The notes under the pieces: generated by a model | What the model was told of the DNA's origin: nothing | Databases searched by the model: none | The model's input: the letters and a program-made list of their open reading frames with translations, nothing else | Translations under genes and position numbers: made by a program | Shown: in pieces, positions 1 to 12,476 of the stretch | Layout: each line of letters opens with the position of its first letter | How positions within the stretch are numbered: position 1 is the stretch's first letter | NCBI GenBank assembly: GCA_051294375.1 | Contig: JBJCIZ010000239.1 | Span: forward strand, 4,967,581 to 5,031,580 | DNA length: 64,000 bases | DNA from: Paraspadella gotoi | Taxonomy: Eukaryota > Chaetognatha | Reading direction: 5' to 3'

Positions 1-35
1 TTCTTTAATAGAGTTGCGACGCGTAACAGCGCCTA

Positions 36-235
36 ACTCTTCCTCCTCTTCCTTCTCTTACTCATTTTCTTCCTCTTCCTCCTCTTCCTTCTCTTCCTCA
101 TTTTCTTCCTGTTCCTCCTCTTCCTCCTCTTCCTACATTTCCTCTTCCCTCTCTTCCTCCTCTTCCTCCCTTTCCTATTTTTCTTCCTCTCTTTCCTCTT
201 TTTCATCCTCTTTCTCTTCCTCCTCGGTGTCACTT
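36..235. repeat. CTT/TCC-rich low-complexity tract
   Basis: Pyrimidine-rich cryptic microsatellite (TCTTCC/TTCCTC units). The long open frames across it are Ser/Phe-rich or Arg/Lys-rich on the two strands and are products of composition, not genes. Confidence 0.85.
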
Positions 236-276
236 TTCTTTAACCACATTTCTACTTTTGTAAATGTAAGTAAAAC

Positions 277-430
277 TGGCTCTCTTTTCCGAGAATGCCC
301 CTTTTCTATTTGTTGTACTGCAGAATTTTATTTGAAATCCTTAACCTCTAACCTTATCTTTAACTAAAAAAAAATTAATCTAAATTTCGATTTTAAGAAA
401 AACTGGGGCGTTCTGGGAAAATAAGGCCCA
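277..430 (+). mobile_element. Telomere-like-core inverted-repeat element, copy 1
   Basis: Begins GGCTCTCTTTTCCGAGAATG and ends GGGGCGTTCTGGGAAAATAA, which are imperfect inverted repeats of each other. The core contains a few CCTAACC-like units. It matches the copies at 908-1274, 10763-11395, 12477-12795, 19047-19352, 35204-35340, 38567-38770 and 57435-57545. No ORF was seen, so it is a non-autonomous MITE-like element. Confidence 0.65.
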
Positions 431-577
431 ATTGGGGGCTGTCAAACTTCTCTTAATTTTTGTTAATTGCAATGAAGCGAATAATAATTTGGGGGATCAT
501 TTCGATATACAAGTGATTGTTTAATCATTTCATTTTTACATTTTTTTATTCGGCTTTAGAAAAATTTTCTTCACAAA

Positions 578-905
578 ATGGATGTTTTTGGGCTCGTGAC
601 AAGTTCAGCATTAAACGTGATTGACGCCTTCACCGACTTCAGATCCGCCTACGAATTTCTGACATCAACTTCTGACATTTGCTTTAAAATCGGTTGCTCT
701 TTATTATTCGTTCTGATATTTCATTGCCTCGCATCATCCCTTTATGGATTTATAGTAATATCGAGGAAAAAAATTTATTACGAGAGAATATTTAGTAATG
801 CTTTCGTGAGTAGCTCAACGATTGTTTTGTTTATTTTGGGTCTTGGGTCGATCCCGATCTCTGTCGATTATCATTTTGAGAAATTGGACGCCGATAAAAA
901 TATAA
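578..905 (+). CDS. N-terminal exon of a multi-pass membrane protein (XK-related-like, tentative)
   Basis: The frame opens at ATG 578 and encodes about 109 residues before running into a dispersed repeat near 908. It contains an acidic 'DAFTDFRSAYEF' stretch followed by two hydrophobic segments, roughly residues 34-60 and 73-95. An acidic DxxTD motif before the first helix, and the layout with the downstream block, recall the N-terminus of XK-related scramblase-like proteins; this is a weak motif-level resemblance. The last codons of the open frame (LFTKSAT...) and its stop lie inside the repeat, so the true exon end is unclear. I found no strong donor site. It probably belongs with the block at 1488-3524. 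Confidence 0.4.
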
Positions 906-907
906 AG

Positions 908-1274
908 GCACTATTTACCAAAAGCGCCACATTTATATTCCTCACAACCTAAATTTAATTTTAATTTTTATATTTTATCAAATTTAAAAATTATTTATTT
1001 TGTTGCGTTAAAGTTTAGAAAACCAAAATAATTTATTACCATCACCAAACTCATTACTTACTCCCTAACCTAAATCTCTCACTATAATCCTGAACCTTAA
1101 CCTAATCCTCAACCCTTATGCCCAATCTCTATGCTTAATCCTTAAACCTAATCCCTAACCAAAACCTATACCCTAATCTTTAAACCCCCCCCCCCAAAAA
1201 AAATAATTCGATTTCCAAAAAAAAAATTAAGATTTAACTTCTACTGTAATGGGGCGTTTTTGGGTTAAAAGGCC
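908..1274 (+). mobile_element. Telomere-like-core inverted-repeat element, copy 2
   Basis: Starts CACTATTTACCAAAAGCGCC (compare CACTGTTTATCGAAAGCGCC at 12485), holds many degenerate CCTAACC/CCCTAA units between 1065 and 1185, and ends GGGGCGTTTTTGGGTTAAAA GGCC. It sits between the two coding blocks of the membrane-protein gene. Confidence 0.65.
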
Positions 1275-1487
1275 TATATTAACGTCGAGAAAGAAAATTT
1301 TCTCCTCTTTCTACATCTGATCCAATGTTTACTAGAAGGGTTACCCCAACTCGTCCTTCAAACGGGAGGTCTCATCTTTTCTCTCGCCAGTTCCCCGAAC
1401 AACAAGCACTGCTTTCCCAAATTCATATTCGCTCCGGATTTTAAACGAACGATCATCGGCTGTTCCCCCTTTTTTATACTTCATTCT

Positions 1488-3524
1488 TTGTTCACGTTGA
1501 AGGGTAACATTTCGGATATGGTTCAAAACCTTTCCCTGATCAAGGATGATTCGATCGAGGAACTTGACGAGCCGTGTCATTGCAAAGAAGTACGATCTTA
1601 CATTGGTCACAACGAATACGTTTGTCAGTGGAGCATCAAGGATCATTACTTTCAAATATTTTCGATCGCAGTTTCTATGGTTGGAATTTCCAAAGGAGCT
1701 TCGAATGTTAGATCGTTATTTATACAGTCACGGAAAGAATTTAGTTATTCGTCCTTTGTACTAAAAATTTGGGAGGCTTTTAGCGTGTTTCAAGGTATAG
1801 TCGGAATTACAATAAATCTCTACGTAATTTTCAGGTTTTCTATAAAAATCAATTTGTGTTTTGGAATTTTGACGCCGTTTATTATCCTTCGTATAATGAC
1901 CCCGTCGGAAATTGCTACGTTGTTCAAAACAATGTTCTTTCATACGAAAATCGGAAATGTTAAGGTTCATACGAGCAGCAAGTCTAGAAATCTACAAATT
2001 TTATTCATGCCACTTCTGAGTTTTTTCTTTTTTTCTTTTTTTTACGACATCGAACAAAAAGTTGTTTTGTCAGAATACAAAGAAGATCTCGATTTTGTGT
2101 ATAGTAAACCCCATCGCCCATTTTTTGGAGGATTGGCCAAATTGAAAAACGAGAACATGCCGCGTCTCGAATTTTTTAATCATATTTGGAGATTGAGTAA
2201 ATTTCACAATGATACCCTAAACAACGCTTATGGAAAAGATATGGAAAATTATTGTATTAATTCTTTCGATTATGGAAATGCCACATATTGGGACCCTTTA
2301 CATAACTTCACAACTGATTGCATGAGTTTCAAAGGTATTGGTGATACAAAAAATTGGCAAAGTCACTTATTTTATAAGTACAAAAAAAATGAAAATAATG
2401 ACGTCGATTGTGCAAAACCTATAAGGAGATATTTCTGGGTATATTACCAAAAAGCGTATCCCAATATAGTTTTAAGGTTGGGTAACTATAAATTATTTTC
2501 TGTGACGTATACTTTGTTACTTCTTTTGTTACATTTAGATTTCATTGCTGGTTATCTTTTTGTTTGTTTTCACTTGAAATTGGAGCATAGGTTTCACCAG
2601 TATTTAGACATCATAGTTTCAATTTTTGCTTTTGGGTCAATAATTCTTGTGAATTTAATTATTTCTTCACGTGCGACAAATAAAAATATTTTATCAGGTA
2701 ATAAAAAACAAACAATCCATGTAGCTTATTATCATCTTCACAAATTCAAGCAATATGAACACACGCGCATGAATTATCATTTTGATCAGACTGTACCAGA
2801 CATTTTAACAAATGTAAATCATAATGAATCATTACTGCCTATGTTTAAAAACGCAAATCCTTTTCTCGAAACTCAGTTTGTGAAAAAAATGCAAAAGTTG
2901 TATTGGTATAAGCAACAGGAATATATTTTTACAAAACTGATTACACAGTTTTACTTACAAACATATTGTCTCTTTGCTTTAGTAATGTTAAAAAAACTAA
3001 GTTTTAAATTTTCCAATTTAACAAAGTATTTTTTATTTTTTGGAATGATTTTCGCATTAGTTTTCTTGCAGATTTTTTTATTTTACCTGGAAAAGGAACT
3101 TCCGAGGGAACTGTTAGAACTTACTAAATATTTGTGCAATGTTAAGTTTTCTTTAAAAATGTATAAACAATTTCAAAATAAATTATGTAGTTGGTTATTT
3201 TTGACAGAAAACCGCTTTATAATCAGTTGTCTCATTGCAATTAGTATTTTATTTTTAGTGTATCAAATTTTTTACAAATTTCTATCCGTTTTCTTAAATA
3301 AAAAACAAATTTTTCATCCTCTGTCTCTGTTAAGATTTCTTTTGGGCAGCCTTTATTTATTTAGCACTTTGCTAAAAGCTCCTCAAAAACCGAAAGAAAT
3401 ACCCGAAAATATGATTTTTATCGATTCACTAGGCTATTTATTTTTATCAATCTTAGGATTTGACGAATTTCAATATCAGTCGCCAGAGTTGATAATTTTA
3501 CAAGAAAACTGTTCATTTATCTGA
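1488..3524 (+). CDS. Large exon of a multi-pass membrane protein (XK-related-like, tentative)
   Basis: An intronless open frame of about 678 codons with no ATG at its upstream limit (the first codon at 1488 is TTG; the first internal Met follows 'ISD'). It therefore continues from an upstream exon, probably 578-905. About eight hydrophobic helices are visible, including ones near residues 55-70, 92-128, 175-186, 340-365, 375-395, 520-545, 575-595 and 612-626. The segment around residue 60, 'SIAVSMVGISKGASNVRSL', resembles the helix-plus-basic stretch typical of XK-related proteins, but the protein is much longer than that family's usual 400-450 residues and I see no other diagnostic motif. 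It is an integral membrane protein with high confidence; the family assignment is low confidence. The stop is at 3522-3524. Confidence 0.6.
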   Translation: MFTLKGNISDMVQNLSLIKDDSIEELDEPCHCKEVRSYIGHNEYVCQWSIKDHYFQIFSIAVSMVGISKGASNVRSLFIQSRKEFSYSSFVLKIWEAFSVFQGIVGITINLYVIFRFSIKINLCFGILTPFIILRIMTPSEIATLFKTMFFHTKIGNVKVHTSSKSRNLQILFMPLLSFFFFSFFYDIEQKVVLSEYKEDLDFVYSKPHRPFFGGLAKLKNENMPRLEFFNHIWRLSKFHNDTLNNAYGKDMENYCINSFDYGNATYWDPLHNFTTDCMSFKGIGDTKNWQSHLFYKYKKNENNDVDCAKPIRRYFWVYYQKAYPNIVLRLGNYKLFSVTYTLLLLLLHLDFIAGYLFVCFHLKLEHRFHQYLDIIVSIFAFGSIILVNLIISSRATNKNILSGNKKQTIHVAYYHLHKFKQYEHTRMNYHFDQTVPDILTNVNHNESLLPMFKNANPFLETQFVKKMQKLYWYKQQEYIFTKLITQFYLQTYCLFALVMLKKLSFKFSNLTKYFLFFGMIFALVFLQIFLFYLEKELPRELLELTKYLCNVKFSLKMYKQFQNKLCSWLFLTENRFIISCLIAISILFLVYQIFYKFLSVFLNKKQIFHPLSLLRFLLGSLYLFSTLLKAPQKPKEIPENMIFIDSLGYLFLSILGFDEFQYQSPELIILQENCSFI

Positions 3525-4559
3525 ATGTAGACGTAAATATGAGAAATCTTCATCCGAACCTGAGACGACAGTCGAATTTCGAAGAAATTTTAACGAACAT
3601 TTTCAAGCAAACAACTTTCATCAGATAGTGTACAGAAACAATTTTTTATTGATCGAAAATTCTATCAACAAAAGAAATTCCGATGGAATCAATATTTTAA
3701 CATTTTATTTGATTACATATCCGACAATACTTATCATTTTTAGGTAATCTTTTTGAAGTCAAATAAGAATCTTAGTATACTTTTTCGCAATGGTTTCCTT
3801 CCTGCCAAAAATTTTGTAAATATTAAAATTTAACCTTTGATGGTATTAATCGGTATCTGCATTTATTTTTTTAAATTTATCAAATATTTAATTTTTATAT
3901 TTAAAATCTGAACCCTACGTACACATTATACAATAATTTATGAACATTCCAAAAAATAAGAATTATGGATGTATCAGAAAATAAGATTGTCATTGACAAT
4001 TTAGTTGTTTATTAAGCAAAAAAAATACAACACAGGATTATTTACTAGTACAAACAATAGTATAACGTATTGTTGAATTTTTTATCCTTTTGTCTCTTAT
4101 TGTACGTTTAATCATTTTTGGTGGTATCTGCACTCTTATCCACTTTTCATTCAACGTTAAAACCGAAAATTATATCAATTATGCTTTTAAATTTATTTAT
4201 ATCAAATTTGGTTTTGATTTATTTGATCTAATGCACTGCACGCACAACCTTTGTTGAGATTCCAATATTTGGGGTTCTCAAATATAAAATGTCAAATGTA
4301 GTTATAATTTTACATGTTCAACAGTTAAAGCGCATTTTTATCAAGGAATCGGCCTATTTATATTCTTATACTACTTTACAATTGAATTCAAAACTGACAA
4401 ATCTGATAACTGCATAGTGAATTTGGCACATTTTTTTAAAAACCATTCGTTTATTCTTGAGGGATGTATGCTAACAAATTGGTACAACCACATAAAAATC
4501 GAATTACTCTAAGAAAAGAAGATCATCATAGATGAAAATTAACAAGAATGGTGATTCCA
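3525..4559. other. AT-rich intergenic sequence, nothing recognised
   Basis: No ORF above background, no splice-supported exon and no repeat unit that I could match elsewhere in the window. Confidence 0.6.
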
Positions 4560-4830
4560 ATGTGTTGCGCCGCAGTGACTTTATTTCTCTTTGATAACAT
4601 GATATGACAGGACATGACATGACTAAAAAAACTTTCCGTATGAAAGCACTGCATCGAAATCCCGTCTTTTGTTCCTTATAGTTTTATGATTTCCTGAAGG
4701 CGGCGCTAGCAATCACTTAGATTTGCGGGTTTTTTTTTTGTCTAACCAAATGAGCAACCGATTGACAGACATACCGACGGACAGACAAACAGACAAACCG
4801 ACCGAAAAGTGACGCAACTAAAATTCGTTT
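4560..4830 (+). mobile_element. GACAGAC-rich dispersed repeat, copy 1
   Basis: Shares, in order, TGTTGCGCCGCAGTGAC, tandem GACATGACATGAC, CTTATAGTTTTATGATTTCC, GGCGGCGCTAGCAATCACTT and a run of (GACA/GACC)n ending CGAAAAGTGACGCAAC with the copies at 34760-35107 (opposite strand) and 40195-40510. A diverged partial copy lies at 14330-14560. Its end abuts the stop codon of the dioxygenase gene. Confidence 0.7.
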
Positions 4831-5349
4831 TGAAAATCTTGGAGAGTGAGTCGATTGTACCTCGAGTTTATTTCATCCCAGTCCAAAAATCCACCATGAA
4901 AATGTCTTTCTGAATACCCGTTGTCCTATAAAAAAAATTATGATTGTAGTATTTAATAAATAAACAATATTACAAAAGTTAAATGGCTTATGAATTTCTT
5001 TTTTTTTTTTTTTGATAATGGACATCTTTGCCGCACAATTTTTGAAATCTATTATATTCTTTTTCTCCTATAATCTAGCATTTTATTTTTACTTTTATTT
5101 AAACCAATATAGTAGCACGTGTGACTATTTCTTAACGAAAATTGAATATTTTTAACGCAACGCAGAAAAAACCATAGAAATGACAAAATCTACCTTCACA
5201 ATAAATCCTTTTCTTCCATGAAGAATTCTGTAATTGTTGAAAGCCACCATTTCTCCAGGTTTCAGTTTTCGAACGATCAAGTTTTCAGGTCGATAGCAAA
5301 TTTCGTCAAACTTTTTCAACGCTGGGTAACGAAGAAAGAAACGTTTGTT

Positions 5350-5438
<89 letters not shown>

Positions 5439-5860
5439 TAAAAAAATGAAAAAGAAAGATCAACCAACAAACCAACCAGCCAACCAACCAACCAACCAAC
5501 CAGCCAACCAAACAACCAACATTTTTACCTCTATAAAGTTCGTTGACCGTCTCCGGATCCAAAGGAAGGAAGGAATCTCTGCCCGGGTTGTTGTAGTTGA
5601 CGCGAAAGACTTTGTTGTCTTTCGTTTCTATGGTAACGGTCGAGCGTCGTTTGAGAAACGTCAAAGACGAACTAGAGGAAACGGTGAGATACTTGGAATG
5701 GTCAAGCTAAATTGAATAATATTGTCATTTTTGGTATAATTTTAAGGTTTTGAGCAAAGTTAATAAATGAATGTATTAAATTACATTCGGTGGTCCGAGG
5801 TCACTGGATTTTAAAACAATTTTGTCGATTTTTTCTACCAAATAAACAAATCGATGGCAT

Positions 5861-5892
<32 letters not shown>

Positions 5893-6814
5893 TCTCTCTC
5901 TCTCTCTCTCTCCTTCTTTCTAATATTTTCTCTCCTCATACAGATCTTTAAATGAAATTTTCAAGGCTCCTGATGAAGTGATACAGGGATACAACCCAGT
6001 TTTTTGTCCCAATACTAAAGTGCCCCAACCCGCTCAACACCCCCCCTTTACCCTGATCCATTATGATTGTCCTCTTGGCCAAAGTCCCAAAACGTCACCG
6101 GAGTCGTCGTCAACGTCTCGTAGGCGACGGGATCCTCAGCCTTCAAGATTTCCGCGATCCAAAATCCGTCGCAAAACTCGCTGTCGCCTCCTTCGCCTTT
6201 TGTTTTTTTTTTTTTTTTTGTCGAAAGAGGGCGCGAACGAAAAAAAACAAAAAGACATCGTAATAAATTAGAGTGAATTAAATTAATGAAATGAGCTCGA
6301 GAATGATTGTGATTGTTCAAAATCTAGCAATAAATATTAATGTTTATATTTTCTATTAGTGTGTCATGAAAGTCGGCTAATATATCTTCAAAATTTCAAA
6401 AAGTTGTAGAAAGAAATTTTGTTTAAATCTAAGAGATTCAAAGTTATCATAAATTCTTTTTTACGTATAAAATCTAGTGGTTTTCATAGATTCATAAAGC
6501 CTTATAAAAAACAAATATTAAAATTTTGTTACTTTGACATTTTTTAGAGATAAATAGATTTTGTCAAATTTGAATATTTTTCACAACTTATGTTAATACA
6601 ATTATAAAAGCCTGTATAATATAGGCGTACTAATAAATTCATAGAGTGTCACCCGGTTTGAATTTTAACCTGCGAATTGTTGAATGCAATGAAAGAGCAG
6701 CGCCCCTGCCGGGCAGTCGTAATACGGCAGATCGGTGTGAAGGCCAAGAGCGTGACTTGAGTAGGCCAAGTTATTGGGCTCGGCTTGGGCTTGAGGTGAA
6801 GTTGCCGCTGGAAT

Positions 6815-6890
<76 letters not shown>

Positions 6891-6977
6891 TGATTTGATT
6901 TGTAATGCTCAAAAATGTGACAGTTAACACATTAACAAAATATATTGTTACAGAGCGGTACAAACAAACAAAAAGTA

Positions 6978-7052
<75 letters not shown>

Positions 7053-9522
7053 TGAGTGAGAAAGAGTAAGTTAGAGAGAGAAAAGCCAACTACTTTATAG
7101 AACAATAAATATGTTTCACGCATAGATTTATTTCAATTTACATAATTAAATTGGATCTAAAATTATAAGTCTTTTCTTAGATCAGATTCACCCGTAGTGC
7201 GTGCTCTTATAGAATCCGATCCGCTCGGCAATCCGATCGGCGGGGCCTTCTACGAGCGGGCATCCCTCCAAGAGGACGAGGCCGACGTCGCGGAGAAGTC
7301 GGAGCCAATCCTTCAACGCGGAATCCTCCTTCAAGACATCCTCGTAGTTCAGTCGCTGCGAAAAAAATTTTAGGGGAAAAATAAAAAAATTAACGCGCTG
7401 ACGTAGATTATTATGTTTATGGTTTGTTTTTTTTTTCGATAATTGTTTGTATAGTTTTTTTTTTGTTTAATAATTGTTGATTTGTTTAACTTTTTGGTCG
7501 AGTTGTTTATTTCTTTTTAAAAATTTAAATTAAATTAAACTAACAATTCAAAATATTAAACAAACAAACTTTTACGCGAAAAATTTTACGTACGATTACA
7601 ATCGAAACAAAAACAGAAATGAAAACAACGACAAAGAAAGACATTCCAAAAAAAGACTCAAAAACTAAACTAACATTCTTACAGGAATGCTTCCCATGTC
7701 CTCCATGCACCGCCGGTCCCAAAGAACGTTCTTCGTCGCCATGTCCTCGTTCCTTCGTTAGCGGTAGCCGATCAAATGTAAATTTTAATGGGAACAGCAT
7801 TAAACGAATCCATTATAGGTATTAGTTATTGTGTTATAATATTTTTTTTGCAAAAATGTTCAGAACCATGAGTAATTCGTTAATTAAAATTATTATATAT
7901 TATATAATATCAAAATTTTTTTTAGATATTTCAAGTTTTTCTAATAGATTCTGATAGAGCTCATTAAGTTAAACAAAAAATGTAATTACCACTTTTTAAA
8001 ATTGTGATGTTTTATTACTAAAAATTAGCAAAAACTTAAAATTATTGGATGATGAAGATAAGGATGATTTTTTTTAGGTTTTTCCCAATTTTGATCCACT
8101 TATCATCAAAATATTGAAAAAAGAATTATACTTTGTGTAGACAACTTTTTATAAGCAATCTGAATCTGCTTTTAAAAATACAAAATTTAAAAAAAAATTT
8201 TGACATTTCCTATCTATAAATAAATATTAAAAAAATTAATTTCTAGTGCTTCTTGCCCTTTTAGAAAATTTTGGGTCCATTGAAAGTTTTCTCAAAAATG
8301 TATGAAGTTTGATTTGGGAAGGTTCCCGAATCAAACTTCTGACCCACCCCATTAACAAAGTTTGGCCCTACCTTCGTCGGGCGATCACGTGATCTCGGGC
8401 TCGAAGCCAGGAGGCGGACAATTCCGTCACGTGACCGTCGTTCCATTCCAGACTCACGGAGGAAGAGTCGGGCGAAATCTTGCGTAAAAAGTGGGGGAAA
8501 GTGAATATATATATAATATATAGGATATATGTTATATGTATTATATATTGAACACAAGTGAAACCCTGATATTGGGTACAAAACTAGGCAGAATATTAAG
8601 ACTTTCTTACACATTTATATTATACAATTATTAATATTTACAATTTTTTATCATAGTTATATTGTACGTATTACAAATAATTGTACCTGTAAAATTAATT
8701 TGGAGAAGTTGAATTCAGAATAACAAATATTGTTTTAATTATTTTTTTTTAAAGATTTTTTTTTTGGTTAATGCCGTAAATTTAATCGTTAATCAGTAGC
8801 TTAAAAATAATAAATATATTATTAAAAATTATATTTTTTTCAAAATAAAAAAAATAAAACTTACGTTTTTGCAAAATAATTTTTCGGGATTCAAGTTTTT
8901 CATCATCAAAGTGCGACTCTTCGAATTTTGGTGAAAACATTCAGAACACCTGATAATAATGATAATGCATTACAAATTAGCAAGTATACAGTAATCTAGT
9001 CAGTAATTGTTAGATAATTAAAAACAAAAGCAATGAGAGATTGATGAAAAAAGATTTCAAGGTTATCCTAAAGAAATTGACTGCTAAATCAAAAATGTAC
9101 CTTATTCTGTTCTCGGAATACAATAAATAAAAAATTGTTAATTTGGTTTTTACAAAAAGTACGCCTTCATAGATTTGTGTTCGTATAATTTTAAGTTTGG
9201 TACCTGCAGTTGTCTCTAAGCCAGGCCATAGAATATGAGCTGTGAAGTCCGTTTTCCCATTCGACCTGTGAATAATCAATAAATTTACATTTTTGCTACT
9301 TTATTTTAATTCGGAATTGAGTTAGTTTTAAGAATTTATAAATAGTTTTAAAAAAAGTTCAATTGGATAATAAATTCAAGGATTAAAGAACGGAATTAAA
9401 GTGATTTTGGAATGGAGAGCCAACTTTTTAATAGTAGCTTTATTTCGTTTTTAGTATTTACTTACTTTAATAAGTTTTTTAGCTGCTTCGCTGACAACGC
9501 GAGAAATTCGAACTGCAGACAT
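4818..9522 (-). CDS. BBOX1: Gamma-butyrobetaine dioxygenase (carnitine biosynthesis), 11 exons
   Basis: Fe(II)/2-oxoglutarate hydroxylase that converts gamma-butyrobetaine to L-carnitine. Exons in transcript order: 9522-9466, 9265-9204, 8949-8865, 8478-8372, 7752-7683, 7355-7192, 6807-6670, 6196-6052, 5671-5529, 5321-5194, 4925-4818; about 401 residues, the usual family length. Exons 2-3 give the N-terminal zinc-site signature WLRDNCRCSECFH. Exon 7 gives HTDLPYY, the HxD iron ligands. Exon 8 carries the VDGF-like DGFWIAE segment, exon 9 NNPGRDSF, exon 10 ILHGRKG with the distal iron histidine, and exon 11 RHFHGGFLDWDE before the stop. The exon 8 and 9-11 motifs fit BBOX better than the sister enzyme TMLH. 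All splice sites are GT-AG and phases match, except that exon 7 needs a one-base shift near 6770-6790 to join both ends in frame. That could be an assembly error or a real lesion. Introns hold (GA)n arrays. Confidence 0.9.
5352..5435. repeat. (GA)n microsatellite in a BBOX intron
   Basis: About 42 uninterrupted GA dinucleotides, followed at 5460-5520 by a (CCAA)n tetranucleotide tract. Both lie in the intron between exons 9 and 10 and supply the polypyrimidine side of the exon 10 acceptor on the minus strand. Confidence 0.95.
5861..5912. repeat. (CT)n microsatellite
   Basis: About 52 bp of CT repeat with one CA interruption, in the intron between exons 8 and 9 of the dioxygenase gene. Confidence 0.95.
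6811..7049. repeat. Two (GA)n microsatellites in a BBOX intron
   Basis: Arrays at 6815-6887 and 6981-7049 flank a short unique stretch in the intron between exons 6 and 7. On the gene's strand the first array is a (CT)n polypyrimidine tract directly before the exon 7 acceptor CAG. Confidence 0.9.
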
Positions 9523-9666
9523 TTTGTCTTTTAAAAATTTTTGTTATTTTTAAACAGGATACTTATGATTGAGTGACGAGCTAGTGAGCTTTGTCGGATT
9601 ATTCAATAGAAAGAAAATATTGAATATTGAAAGCAAAAGTGAGGCTTGAGGCAGGCTGTCTTTACA

Positions 9667-9684
9667 GAGAGAGAGAGAGAGAGG

Positions 9685-9758
<74 letters not shown>

Positions 9759-9764
9759 AGAGAG
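9667..9764. repeat. (GA)n microsatellite upstream of BBOX
   Basis: Nearly pure GA array about 145 bp upstream of the dioxygenase start codon. The open frames through it (RERERE, LSLSLS) are not genes. Confidence 0.95.
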
Positions 9765-10090
9765 TAAGAAAAGATTGCTGGCTCAATGTCGAATTAAATT
9801 TGACCTCATCAGATCAAGAAGGAAACTGTAGACAAACGAGTTTGTTGGGGAGAAAAGAATAATAGATAAGAAAGAAAAAGAAATATCGTAAAAAAGAATA
9901 TTTTAAATTGACTAAAAAAAAAAAATATGCAATTAATTAAAAAAAAAAATGAGACGACCAACTTGTTCACTTTACTAGTTTCTGTCTTTTTTTCTGTTTT
10001 CTGTCTGTTTATTTAAAAACGTTTAAAAACATTTATTATGATGTTCTACATTGTAAAATGTAAAATAGCTACAATCAGATACACACAGAA

Positions 10091-10160
<70 letters not shown>
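10091..10160. repeat. (GA)n microsatellite
   Basis: Pure GA array of about 68 bp. The purine/pyrimidine polarity flips to CT in the next block at 10270. Confidence 0.95.
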
Positions 10161-10162
<2 letters not shown>

Positions 10163-10266
10163 AAAAGAGAGATCGCCGTGAATTACTACTTTCACGCTTT
10201 CACGGGACGTTCCGACTCTCGCTTTAGCTTTCGCACACGTGTGAGCGCGATAAATTTTTCGCCTGC

Positions 10267-10269
<3 letters not shown>

Positions 10270-10317
<48 letters not shown>

Positions 10318-10367
10318 CCTTCTCTCTCCATTTTTTTTTCTCTCCCCAAGTCTAATCCCTCTGCTTC

Positions 10368-10433
<66 letters not shown>

Positions 10434-10480
10434 CCTTCTCTCTCCATTTTTTTTCTCTCTCCCCAAGTCTAATCCCTCTG

Positions 10481-10538
<58 letters not shown>

Positions 10539-10556
10539 TTTAATCCCTCTCTCTCT
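10270..10556. repeat. Compound tandem repeat: (CT)n blocks joined by a 56-60 bp spacer
   Basis: Three (CT)n arrays (10270-10312, 10371-10428, 10484-10534) are separated by two nearly identical spacers reading TGTAATCCTTCTCTCTCCAT... to ...CTAATCCCTCTGCTTC. The whole is a higher-order tandem repeat with a period of about 113 bp. Confidence 0.85.
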
Positions 10557-10762
10557 CACCTCCCTCCCCCCTCCCTTCCCTCATAAAGCAAGACGTCGAC
10601 GCTAGCGCTCCTAGCGGCCTCGCGGGGGAAAAAAAAAGAAAGAAAAAAACAAGAGACGCTCAGGTGCGATATCTTAGCAAGGGGGGGGGAGAGATTTGAA
10701 AAGGGAGGTGGGTGGAGAAAAAGGAGAACCGAGTTTGCATATTAATTTAAGAATAAGAATTT

Positions 10763-11395
10763 CGGCTCTCTTTTCCGAGAGTGCCCAATTTCTGTTCGTG
10801 TTTTCCTAGAATGTAATTTTATTTTTGATATTTAACCTAATAATTTTTTAAAATTTTTAAACTAATTCTCAACCCTAATCCATAAAGCTAGCCTAATCCT
10901 GAATCCTAATCCCTAAACCTTTATCTCTAATTTTTTACCCAAACATTTAATCCTAAATACTAATATTTAATACAAATCCTTAGCCAAGTTTACAAACCAA
11001 ATTTTATTAATATTTTACAAATATTTAAAATAATAATAAAAAATACTATAATTGAAGAAGAATGTTAAAATATAGTTATAACAATATTTTGGATATTGAT
11101 TTAAAAAGAGTAGTTTTTGGTTCTTAGCTTAAAATTTAAATAAAAAAAACTTTATAATATGAAAAAAAATAAGTTAGCCGACAACGACGACAACTGAGGC
11201 TTCAGAGTAGTTTAGTGATTGATATCTTTGTGACAAAGGTCATCTTGACTGAGGTCAATTTGAGTCGCCAGATCCCTAACCCTAAACCCTAAATTTAATT
11301 TCTAACCAAATCTCAAACCCTCACCACATTAACTCCAAAAAATTAACCTAAATCCGAATTTAACATAAAATAGGTCGTTTTTCAAAAATAAGGCC
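10763..11395 (+). mobile_element. Telomere-like-core inverted-repeat element, copy 3 (expanded)
   Basis: Left end GGCTCTCTTTTCCGAGAGTG and right end AGGTCGTTTTTCAAAAATAA, with CCTAATCC/CCCTAA tracts at 10870-10990 and 11270-11345. It is longer than the other copies, so it may hold a nested insertion between about 11000 and 11260. Confidence 0.55.
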
Positions 11396-12284
<889 letters not shown>

Positions 12285-12476
12285 TTCTCTATATTTTTAA
12301 GTATAGCAATCCGCACCGTACGCATACGTATTGCCGGAAATTACTCGAGGCACAGCGAGTTTCAAACTTCCGGTTAATCGGAAAATAAAGATCTCAATCT
12401 TTATGCTTTTCTGTCATTAGAGGGTAAATGGAACAAAAAGGATGAAGAAAATGAGGCCGAGGACTTTTGGAAAAGA

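Noticed and set aside
1065-1185. Telomere or interstitial telomeric array from CCCTAA-like runs (also 10870, 12550, 19120, 35240, 38620)
   Set aside because: The units are degenerate and always lie between the ends of one dispersed inverted-repeat element, and genes continue on both sides.
5218-5715. Long ERERER / LSLSLS open frames over GA/CT arrays, here and at about 6649, 9550, 10178, 11787, 12062, 13115, 29453, 32466, 41483 and 45549
   Set aside because: They are translations of dinucleotide repeats. Where a gene is present it is on the other strand or in short exons beside the array.
8261-8614. 117-codon minus-strand ORF as a gene
   Set aside because: It reads BBOX exon 4 in the wrong frame; the correct frame gives the LEWNDGHVTELSASWL segment with proper splice sites.
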